A stretch of DNA of 64,000 nt from Solanum dulcamara (taxonomy: Eukaryota > Streptophyta > Magnoliopsida > Solanales > Solanaceae): the NCBI RefSeq assembly GCF_947179165.1, contig NC_077242.1, positions 24,381,097 to 24,445,096 on the forward strand, given 5' to 3'. Positions within the stretch are counted from its first letter, which is position 1. The number at the start of each line of letters is the position of its first letter. This document shows positions 36,291 through 46,018 of this stretch, piece after piece. The position numbers were made by a program, and so were the translations under genes. Below the pieces are notes generated by a model. It made no database searches and was not told the DNA's origin. It was given only the letters and a program-made list of their open reading frames with translations.

Positions 36291-37483
36291 TCATCCATTT
36301 GTCCACCAGTATCAGGATCTTCCACCACTAGGGTGTCCAACTCTAAGACCTATAAATATAACTCTACATCTGAGTTGGTCCTCCTTCTATTCTTATCTAT
36401 GGGGATGTCGTCTTCAGTAGGCTCATATAAATCAGTTCCCAGTCTGAGGAAATCCATCGCATGCTCGTTTAGTGGATACTGTCTCTCTACCTCATGGAGT
36501 TCCCCTTCAGTTGAAGCTCGCCCTCCGTGCGATATCAAAGCACTTCCAAGCCAAACATGCGGGCTGTGATCATATCATCACACTTCACGCGCTTCTAGGT
36601 AGTGAGTACTTGTCCATGAGTGTAGTCAGGCCCCTTGATATTTGTAATGTCATAAGAATCTGAGGGAAGGGATGCCATATAATCATGTTATTCTTTCGGG
36701 ACCCCAACCCTTATACATATCTTTTTGATGAGTCCTCTGAATGTTAATCCCCTACCTCGATGAACTCTACACTTTTGGATAGTGGATTTGATAACAGCAC
36801 TAACATTCATATTTATCCCATTCATAAGTGCATAGACCAAGCACACTCTATCCTGCGTTAATTCAGTATAGGGAGGCCTGGAATAAGGTTGTACATGACA
36901 AGTTTTACCCACAGATATGCTTCTTTGTTGAGATGAGCGTATGGGAATGTGTTGTGGTAGCCCCAAAGCCCATGGTGTACCCACTTTTCAATTGACCTAG
37001 GCCAACACAAAGTGTGTCGGACATCCCTATATGGTGGTTGAATTTCAAATTTGTCAAGGCGGTGATTGGCATTCTTAATATCTCATTTATTACCATAAGA
37101 GATAGAACATCAACCCCTCGAACTATGATGTAATCTGTGTGTTGATCAGGTTGATAGTTTGCATAGAATTCCCTTACCATGTGCAAATTGCACTACTTTG
37201 GATCAGCAAATAAGAAATGCATATTTAGTTCCTCTATTCTCCACATTATTTGGGGGTAATCTCTGGCCAATTTCTACTCATCTATTGGCATATTGGGGAG
37301 ATAACGAGACTCAGTGTGTTACTTGTACCAATTTTCCCAAGTGGATGTACCGTTTTTATGCCAAATCAACAAAATTAGCCTTTAGGCATGGGTGGGGCAG
37401 GTGGTATAGAGGGTGGCCCCTCTTTATCTTTTCATGATTCCAGGAGCTACTAGTTCCTTTCCTGGCCTTCTACTGGATGACAT
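36291..37483 (-). pseudogene. ORF2, putative plant transposon protein family, minus Athila copy
   Basis: The start ATG (MSSSRRPGKE) lies at 37483, eight bases inside the predicted exon. After frameshifts come RIEELNMHFLFADPK and VREFYANYQPDQHTDYIIVRGVDVL (37186-37080), TQDRVCLVYALMNGINMNVSAVIK, KCRVHRGRGLTFRGLIKKIC (36770-36720) and a C-terminal part missing from the plus copy: ERQYPLNEHAMDFLRLGTDL then EPTEDDIPIDKNRRR (36480-36370). The acidic tail is the only view of the C-terminus in this window. Several stops are present. Function is unknown. Confidence 0.8.
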
Positions 37484-37490
37484 TTTTTTG

Positions 37491-38207
37491 CTGCAAATAA
37501 GTCACCCAAAAACAACAACATTCGAACTTAAGGCCCATACCCCACACTTAAGCATTTCATTTGCATGCAAGTAATATGAAGGTGCTTAGACTTCCCTTCA
37601 TTTGATTAATATGCACATATAAGCTAACAACCCAACCCACACTTAAAATAATCCACATGGTGTGTCCAATACTACACGAATTCAAAATAGCCTCCTTTAG
37701 CATATCCCCCAAAAATCAACATGCATGATTCAATACTGCAAGCCATTTCAACCCCTTCTTCAGAGCATACAGTTAAACTTATAATTAACTCAACATAGTA
37801 TTCAAGTTCAAGCAGAAATGTACATACATAATCACCCCTACTATAAGAATGTTTTCAACCCAAGATTTGGAACAATAGAAAATTTCACCCCCCTCCCCCT
37901 TTTTTAAAAATGAAACCAACTTCAACACATTACTTTTTTTTGTTTACTCAAGAATTCAACACACATTATCCATAACAATCACAACATCCAATTTCTTCTA
38001 ATCATCAATGGTAGGGTTAGATTTCAAGAACTTAACACATAATAATTTAACCACAATAACCAATTCTCAAGCAATTTCACACACCCATAAGTATTTCAAT
38101 TTAAGAGCAATGAAAATCAATTATATTGAGCTAAAACTCAAGGCCCAAGAACTTACTTATTTATATTTCAACTATTTATAGCATAACACTAGTTCAAGAA
38201 TACATAC
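37491..38207 (-). other. Predicted intron before ORF2, minus Athila copy
   Basis: On the minus strand the donor is CAAC|GTATGTATTCTTGAACT and the acceptor CTTATTTGCAG|C, 717 bp apart, with the ORF2 ATG just after. It is colinear with 31748-32410 in the plus copy, and the donor block differs from it at one base of the first 17 intronic bases. Confidence 0.5.
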
Positions 38208-38522
38208 GTTGTTGTTATTTAGAAATTCAACAAACTATTTTGCTTGAATTGGAAGAGTGCATCGCGGATTTGGTTTAGAAGAGAGGAGTTGTGAGTGTAG
38301 AAGAGAGAAAAAATAGTTCAATGTTGAAAAAGATGAAGTTGTAAAGGGTCAATTTTGGGGTTTAAAGACTGATTTTGTCGGGTATACCCATTAAAATGGG
38401 TTAAACCCGTCTTTTTAATGAAAAATCCAAAAACTTATCCTAGGGCTGCAATGCAGAATTGTAGCGGACCTTACTATTTTTAAGGCCAAAGTTCCAAGTT
38501 TCATTTTGTACTGAAATAAGCT

Positions 38523-38541
38523 AGGTCCGTGACACAGACCT
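38523..38541. repeat. Imperfect inverted repeat in Athila spacer
   Basis: AGGTCCGTG and CACAGACCT are complementary at eight of nine positions around one base. It belongs to the same motif family as the hairpin at 38620. Confidence 0.7.
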
Positions 38542-38619
38542 AACACACACTTTACTTGGAACTTATTTCACCAAATATTTGTTCGAAAACATACATGGTG
38601 AAATTAGCTGAAATAGAAT

Positions 38620-38649
38620 AGGTCTGCGACACGAACTTGTCGCAGACCT
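38620..38649. repeat. Perfect 12-bp hairpin in Athila spacer
   Basis: AGGTCTGCGACA and TGTCGCAGACCT are exact reverse complements around a 6-base loop. It lies in the noncoding DNA between integrase and the predicted ORF2 leader of the minus copy. The matching segment is absent from the plus copy. Confidence 0.9.
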
Positions 38650-38928
38650 TTCTGTACAAGCTTCGTCCAAATTTTCTTTTTATTTTATTTTATTTTATAA
38701 ACTAACTTATACATTGGAACAAAATGAAATTTTAGCAAACCCAAATAAAATCCATTATAATTTTGAATTAAAAACATGTTATATTACCTCACGGGTTGCC
38801 TCCCGCACAGTGCCTTATTTACCTTCGTGGCATGACTTAGTGCCTTCATCTTTCGTCCTCAAGCTCTACAGCTTTCTCTTCATGGTCCACATCATTACCA
38901 AAGTAGTGTTTCACCCTTTGCTCATTAA

Positions 38929-40140
38929 CTAGAAACGTGGACATTTTTGAGGAATTACATAGCTCCATAAGGTGTCATACCTAACTTCAAAAGGGCCACT
39001 CCACTTGGATCTTAACTTCCCTGGAAAAAGTTTTAGTCTAGAGTTAAAAAGAAGTACCTTTTTCCCTAGTTCGAAAGTGCAAGTGATGATGTGCTTATCC
39101 TGCCATCGCTTTATTTTCTCCTTGTAAAGCTTGGCATTTTCATAGGCCCAGAGCCTAAACTCCTCCAACTCATACAATTGGTCCAACTTCTTTCTCCCTG
39201 CTAAATCTAGATTAAGATTCAGCTTCTTGATTTCCCAATAGGCTTGGTGCTCTAACTCAACCGGCAAGTGACATGTTTTACCAAATACCATATGATATGG
39301 AGAGGTCCCAATGGGTATTTTGCATGTCGTTTGATATGCCCAAAGTGCTTCATCTAACTTATCTAACCAATCTTTCCTTTGTGCATTCACAATCTTTTGT
39401 ACTATCTGCTTCACCTCTCTATTGGATACCTCGACCTGTCCGCTGGTTTATGGATGAAATGTTATAGCTACTTTATGCCTCACCCTATAATTAGCCAAGA
39501 GATTCTTCACTTTTTGATTTATGAAGTGTGATCCTCCATCACTGATAATTGCTCTAGGAGTGCCAAATCAAGTGAAGATGTGCTTCTTGAGAAACTTGGT
39601 CACCACCTTCAAGTCATTAGTGGGAAGAGCTACTGCCTCAACCCACTTGGACACGTAATCTACTGCCACTAAGATATATTGGTTTCCATAAGATGATGGA
39701 AATTGAACCATGAATTCCATGCCTCATACAACAAAAATTTTAATTCCCAAGATGTATCTCAATGGCATTTTCTGTCTTCTTGAGATAGTGTACGTTCGTT
39801 GACATTGGTCACAGTTCTTCATATACCCTACAACATTTTTAAATAATGTAGGCCAAAAGAAACCAGATTGAAATACCAGTATGCTTTCCTCCATGATAAC
39901 CACTATATGGTGATGAGTGGAAACTATCTAACACTTGGCTCACCTCAATTTATAACAAACACCTTCTTACCATTTGGTCTAATCTCTACTTGAATAAGTA
40001 AGGCTCTTCCCATATGTAGAATCGAGCCACATGCATCATCTTTTTCTTCTTTTGTGAGGTTGCATCTAGGGGAAACACCCCACTCACTAGGTTATTGACT
40101 ATATCAGCGTACCATGGAACTTTAGTCAACTCGAAACCTA
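38929..40140 (-). pseudogene. Athila integrase, minus copy
   Basis: The open stretch 38929-39414 covers [40 protein letters not shown] and the C-terminal domain ([43 protein letters not shown], split here for brevity of the frame). Upstream, through stops, the core and the zinc-binding domain can be followed to about 39880, and a linker (PWYADIVNNLVSGVFPLDATSQKKKKMMHVARFYIWEEPYLFK in part) to 40140. It is better kept in its C-terminal half than the plus copy. Confidence 0.85.
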
Positions 40141-41281
40141 AAAGTTGATCATCAGGGAATTCTTCTTTGATCTGCATCTGCTACCTAATATATGTCGAAC
40201 TCTCTATCCTAGAAAAGTGATCGACAACTTGATTTTCACAACCCTTACGATCTTTGATCTCGATGTCAAATTCTTAGAGCAACAGGATCCATCTTATGAG
40301 TCATGGATTTGCATCTTTCTTGTTGAATAGGTACCTAAGACCTTCATGGTTAGTGTAAACAATTACTTTAGTACCTACTAGATAGGATCTGAACTTGTCG
40401 AATGCATAAACCAGCGCTACCATCTCCTTCTTGGTGACTGTGTAGTTTGCCTGTGCAGATTCAAGAGTCTTACTTGCATAATAAATGGAGTGTAAGATCT
40501 TCTCTTTTCTCTATCCAAGAACTGCTCCCATTGTTGTGTCACTTGCATCGCACATCAGCACAAAAGGTAGCTCCCAATCAGGAGCTACTAGGATAGGGGC
40601 TTCGATCAACTTCTTCTTTAAGAGTTCAAAGGCATGCAAACATTTATCATTAAAAATAAATTTTTCTGCCTTTTCAAACAAGTTGCACATGGGTCTTGCA
40701 ATCTTTTAAAAATCTGTAATGAATTGCCGATAGAATCCAGCATGACTTAGAAAACTACAGATACCTTTCACTGAAATTGGTGGTGAAAGGTTCTCAAGCA
40801 CTTCAATTTTAGCTTTTTCAACCACCAAACCATCTTTTGAAAGTTTGTGCCCCAACACAATACCCTCCTTTACTAAGAAATGACATTTCTCCCAATTTAA
40901 GACAATATTTGTTTCTCCACACCTTGCTAGTACTTTCTCTAGATTTTGCAAATAAAGATCAAAAGACTCTCTAAAGAATGACAAGTCATCCATAACAATC
41001 TCTACAAACTCTTCTACCATATCATAAAATATAGCAACCATGCACCTCTGAAAAGTGGTGGTAGCATTGCAAAGACCAAATGGTATACGCTTAAATGCAT
41101 ATGTCCTAATTGAGCATGTGAAAATTATCTTTTCCTAATCCTCTAGAGAAATAATAATCTTATTGTACCCTGAATACTCGTCGAAGGAACAATAATACTC
41201 TTGGCCTGCTAACTTTTCAAGCATTTGGTTAATAAATGGTACAGGATAGTGATCCTTCCTTGTGGCATCATTCAAGGACTA
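40140..41281 (-). pseudogene. Athila reverse transcriptase (3' part) and RNase H, minus copy
   Basis: The best frame, 40706-41041, shows FYDMVEEFVEIVMDDLSFFR with the catalytic MDD at 40985-40993, then CHFLVKEGIVLGHKLSKDGL and GFYRQFITDF. RNase H follows towards 40330. Upstream the palm can be read to LNDATRKDHYP at about 41270, where the gene stops at the junction with the F1 integrase. Fingers, protease, gag and the 5' LTR of this element are missing. Confidence 0.85.
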
Positions 41282-42240
41282 TCTGTTCAACCGAGATTGT
41301 GTGAAATTATAGATAAAGAGAATGGTGAGATTTTTTGGAGTTCCCATAGCAATTGTCTCGGATGAAGGATCCTGATTTATAGCTAACTACTAAAGATCAG
41401 CCCACAAAGAGATTAGGAACGCACACAGGTCTTCATACACTATTGTACCCTCAGACCAATGGAAGAACTAAGCTTACTAGCTAAATCCTAGGAGATATGT
41501 TGTGGGCCTATACGGTTAACTCTAAAGGTAGCTTGGACAATTGTCTACTACCTATCAAGATTACTTCCGATATTAACTATCATTCCAGTCTCCGGATGGC
41601 CCCGTATAAGACTTTGTATGACAGAAAGTGTAGGTCGTTATTGGTTAGTCTGATGTTGGCAAAACATAACTAATAGGCCCAGACATGGTCTAATAGGTTA
41701 TGGAGAAGGTAAAGCCTACTCAGGAGATATTATTAGTTGCCCAAAGTCGACAAAAGCTATATGCAGACAATCGATGTCGATCTTTGAAATTTCAAGTGAG
41801 CGATTGGGTGTTTTTGAAGGTGTCTCCCATGAAAGGAGTAATGAGGTTTAGCAAGAAAGGGAAGATGAGTCTGAGATTTATGGACCCTTACCAGATCCTG
41901 CGCCGAATAGGCAAGGTTGCCTACGAGCTAGACCTACCGGCGGATTTGGAAGCAGTACATCTAGCCTTCCATGTATCAATGCATCGCAAGTGCGTTGATG
42001 ATCTATCCCGGGTACATCCCATAGATAATATCCAAGTCACAAAGGAGTTATCCTATGAGGAGCAACTTATCAACATCCTGGATCAGCAGATTAGAAGATT
42101 GTGGACTAAGGATGTAGCTTCTGTCAAGGTGTTATGGCAAAATGAGAATCGCGAAGAAATGACCTAGGAAGCTGAAGAGGAAATACAACACAAGTATACA
42201 TACCTATTCCCTATGTCTACAGGCAATTCTAACTTCTGAA
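41282..42240 (+). pseudogene. Integrase C-terminal half and chromodomain, F1c
   Basis: The segment starts inside the integrase core (YAKLYIK-like block near 41300) and shows GVPIAIVSDEGS with the second catalytic aspartate (41336-41372). After frameshifts a 155-codon frame (41700-42167) holds KVSPMKGVMRFSKKGKMSLRF, KVAYELDLPADLEAVHLAFH and a chromodomain (LINILDQQIRRLWTKDVASVKV). The expected WEAEE is interrupted by a stop at 42165. The 5' part of the element is missing at the junction near 41281. Confidence 0.9.
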
Positions 42241-42348
42241 ACCCTCAAGGTGATGAAAGTATGTGTTATTGCAATAGAAAGGAATTTTCCCTATAGTCTG
42301 CGTAGGATTTAGAAGAAGGTTTTTTTAACATTCGAGGAAGAATGTTCT

Positions 42349-42362
42349 AAAGGGGGGAAGGA
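42349..42362 (+). other. Polypurine tract, F1c
   Basis: AAAGGGGGGAAGGA abuts the LTR start TGTTATACCCC. Confidence 0.85.
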
Positions 42363-42915
42363 TGTTATACCCCATACTTTTGTACCTTGGAAGGTTCTCA
42401 AATTTCTTAATCTTAAGCTTCTCAAGCTTCTTAAGTTCTTGAAAGGTTCTTAAGCTTCTTAGAAGTTACCATGTAAGCCGGATAATGTATAACTCTATCA
42501 AGTAACTTTAAGGAAGGGAGAATGAGATACCCTATAATAGAGAAGATTGGAAATAGGGTCGTAAGAATCCAGAAGAAGTTGGAGACAAAACAATGAGTCA
42601 TAGAACTCGACTTACCTACTTAAGCTACCAACTTGGAAATCTTACATTCTTAAGTTACTTGAGTTCATACCAAGCTTACGTAGCAAGGATTATATAGGTT
42701 CATAAAATAAAATGAGATTATGAACCCACGAGGAGGAAAAGAAAGAAATACGTGGCATCGCATGAGAGAGTGACACATGGAAGCATGAGGGAGTGCCACG
42801 TGATAGAAACTGCAGCAAAGGGGTGGGCCCCCACATGCCATGTGGCAGCCCCTAAGTGGAGGAGGTGTTGTGTTGGCCCTATGAGGGCTTGACACATGTC
42901 ACCCTCTTAAAGTGG

Positions 42916-42926
42916 CATATATACAC
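42916..42926 (+). promoter_or_regulatory. TATA box of F1c LTR
   Basis: CATATATACAC lies 553 bp into the LTR, the same offset as in F1a. About 110 bp upstream is TGCCACGTGA, the counterpart of the F1a G-box. Confidence 0.6.
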
Positions 42927-44887
42927 ATATTTTATGACTTTTAAGCTTCATTCTTATCCTTCAATTTCATCTTCATCCAAAAACTTCTAGAAAAGAAGAG
43001 AAGAGAAACTCTAGAGAGAAAGGGAGAGAAAGCTTCAGATTTGGGGAGAAAAAAAGGTGACTTCTCCGATTTCATTCTGTGAATTAATTATCTACGGTAT
43101 ACTAAAAAGGTATGAAGGTGTTAGTAATATAAATTTATAGTTTGGAGCAGCCCCAAAATATTAGCAAACAGCCACGAAGTTTCACTCGCGCTAGAAGAAC
43201 TTTCGAGGCAAGTTTCGACGAGTTTGATAAGTTCCGGGCAAGGTAAGGGTTTCTTTTTTCAAATTGGAAACTATGATGTGGTTGTGAGGTATATTACATG
43301 TCTTAAATAGGGTTGGAAGTGGAAAAATTGCATAAGAATATTTGACGTTAGGAACAAACTAAATTGAAGTCATAGTATGTAAATCAGAGTCGAGTAGTGC
43401 ATTGTTGTTGTGGTGCTGCAGGTTGGGGGTGGTTTAATTGCATGTTACAGGGCTGTAAAGTACTCAAAAAGGGGTATGGGTGCTGATGGTTTCAGCCACA
43501 CGACCCTCCATTTCTTATGGTAAAAGATTTTATGAAAGAAAGGCTAAAAACTTTATTTTGGTATCGTAGTTTCGAGCTAGTTGGATAGGGCAAGTTATAG
43601 GGGAGATGCTGCCCGATTTTTGATAACTTCGGAACTAGTAATAAACTAGTCAAGGGAAAGGGATAAGGGAATGATTCTTATGAATACGTGGGTGTAGAGT
43701 TGGAAATTGGAAAATGAAAGGTTATTAATCTTAGTATTACTTTCATGTTAAATAGGTTAAGGAGATATCGAGGCAAGCTAGGTTAAGATTAATCCCTAAA
43801 GAGGTATGTGAAGCCCTTCTTTCTCTTGGCATGTTTTTTTGGCATAAGTATGTGAAGCTTCTTCTTGGCATGTTTTTGGCACATGTAAAACTACTCTTCT
43901 TCCCTCTTGATGTATCTTTGGCATAAGTATGATATTGTAATGCTATGATTACTCACCGAGTCCTATCATGGGTTGGGTACATTAAATGATGGTAGGGTAA
44001 AGCAATGAGAAAGTTATGATACCGAGCTCATGACGGGCCGGGTAAGGTATATGTATATAATGACGCTATGAGGGAAAGTAGAGGGTATGTAAAGCTTATT
44101 CTCTTCCTTCTTTTGGCATGACCCATAGAAAGTCAACAGACAAAGAATGCACGAAGTCTACAAAAAGTTCTTATTCTTAAGTACACTACGACGGCTAACG
44201 TTTTAATTTCCTAGAACTTATGTCCTTTTGCCTCAATTCATGTGAAAGTTTCCAACCATCCTAAGTTGGTATAATTTATGTTTTGGTATAAATCATGACT
44301 CTTATTCACTCCTTTAAGCTAGAACTCTTCCAATAATGGAACTATGGCTTCTCAAGTTTTTCTATACCTTGGGAAGTAGTAAGTAGGTAAAGTTAATCTT
44401 CTTCTTTTTTTGGCATGAACTTTATAAAATGAATAGACGAAGTATATGTGATCCCAAGGAAGTCCCCATTCTCAAAGCCACTAAGATGGCCATTTTCTTT
44501 ACTTTCAAAAGATATTTTAGTACACCTTGATACGAGTAGATAGTTCCAAGAGAGCTACTTTGATGCAAACAATAATGACACTCCAAAGGTTCTTGTTATG
44601 GCTATTGTCTTAATTTTTGAATGATAGTTCACTTTGATTATTTCCACAAGTCTCCAATGATGGTTTAAATTGCATATGGTTACTCACTACTCTACTCGTG
44701 TATACCGTAACCCTTCTTTCACCGAGTCTCAGGCTGGGAACGTAATTGTGCGCAGTTCACTACATTATCCACCGAGTTCCTCACTAAAGGGCAGGGTACG
44801 CTATATGAGGAAATGATAATGAAATGACATGAACAACTCACTGAGTCCCTCACTAGAGGGCCAGGAATGTATGTATATATATGTGAT

Positions 44888-44910
44888 GATGTGATGTGAT
44901 GTGATGTGAT
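44888..44910 (+). repeat. Short (GTGAT)n microsatellite
   Basis: About four and a half units of GATGT/GTGAT inside the F1c LTR, not seen at this length in the other F1 LTRs. Confidence 0.8.
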
Positions 44911-45548
44911 ATTATGATGATGGTGCTGGTCCCTATGATGGTCCTATAGATATATATTTCACCGAGTCCCTGAAGAGGCCGGCTATATTGTATAATATGA
45001 GCATGCATGTTTTTATGATTCACAAAGTACAGTTACAGTGTTTTCTTAAGTAACGTATTTATCCCCTGACTCTCTTTATTTCAGATATGTTTTCAGTTAT
45101 GCTTTGTATACTCAGTACATATGTCGTACTAACCCCCTTCTCTTCGAGGGGCTGTGTTTCATGTGCGCAGGTATAGATACATACTTTAGGGATTCGCCAG
45201 CATAGGAGTCCCACTCAGCAGTTCATAAGCACTCCATTATGCCAGAGCCTAGATTTTGGGTACTAACCCTCGATATATATATTTATCTATTTATGGGTAC
45301 GGCGGGGGCTCATCCCGCCTTATGTTATTGTTCTTACTCTTAGAGGTCGGTGAACATGTATATGGGTGGTATGTGTATATGTATACAGTTGTTCCTATAT
45401 GTTACGATAGCCTAGTCGGCTTATATGTTATCATGCCTATTGTTGCATTATAACTTAAACAAGAGGCAGGTTTACTTATAGTTTGCAGAGGTATATGCGA
45501 GTGTCCAGTTCGGTCACCCATCACGGCCTATGGGGTTGGGTAGTGACA

Positions 45549-45801
45549 AGATACTTACAATGGCATTTTATTCTATTTTGATTAAGGATGAGACAGAGAC
45601 TTGTCTTAGCCCTTACTAAATCTAAAAGTTAGAGGTATTGTTAGGCATATATAAGTTGAAGATTTACTATTATGGTTTTCCCTTGTTTATTTATTTCCAT
45701 TACCTATGAAAGACTAAATAAATGCTAAGAGTCTTGCTTGAGTTACTTTTGGGTTCCTCATTCATCGTGTCACGTCTAGGCCCTAGGCTTGGGTCGTGAC
45801 A
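45549..45801 (+). repeat. 3' end of a B-type 5' LTR, truncated by F1c
   Basis: The 253 bp match the last part of the B LTR (reverse of about 21656-21910), ending CTTGGGTCGTGACA. The upstream 1.9 kb of that LTR is not present to the left, where F1c sits. Confidence 0.88.
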
Positions 45802-45803
45802 AA

Positions 45804-45823
45804 ATTAGTATTAGAGCCCGAGG
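45804..45823 (+). other. Degenerate primer binding site, B-type
   Basis: ATTAGTATTAGAGCCCGAGG lies two bases after the LTR and corresponds to the initiator-Met tRNA site TTGGTATCAGAGC with a few changes. Confidence 0.75.
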
Positions 45824-46018
45824 TTTTGAATGATCCTCGGAGTCCAAAATACTGCATCCAATAAGGTCTTGTTCATTGTTGTAAAGCACGCCACAATTAT
45901 GAATAGGAGACTATGAGGTTTTTAGGAAAGTTTTCCTTCTTTCATGATCTATGTCGTGCGATAGAGCATACTCTAGGTCTCTTTCCCCCTAACAATTGTT
46001 CTTTGCGACTTTCAGAAG

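Larger units (their letters stand above)
42363..45548 (+). repeat. F1c 3' LTR, 3186 bp
   Basis: It begins TGTTATACCCC, ends GGTAGTGACA and matches the other two F1 LTRs. U3 contains an expansion of TTCTTAAGCTTCT-like units (42390-42465) that F1a lacks. It has TATA at 42916, one leader module rather than two, imperfect CCGAGTCCCTCACTAGAGGG-like repeats near 44760-44860 and a GTGAT microsatellite. It runs directly into a fragment of a B-type LTR. Confidence 0.9.

Noticed and set aside
42665..42895. 76-codon minus-strand frame over the F1c promoter
   Set aside because: It covers U3 and G-box DNA and is absent from F1a and the solo LTR.
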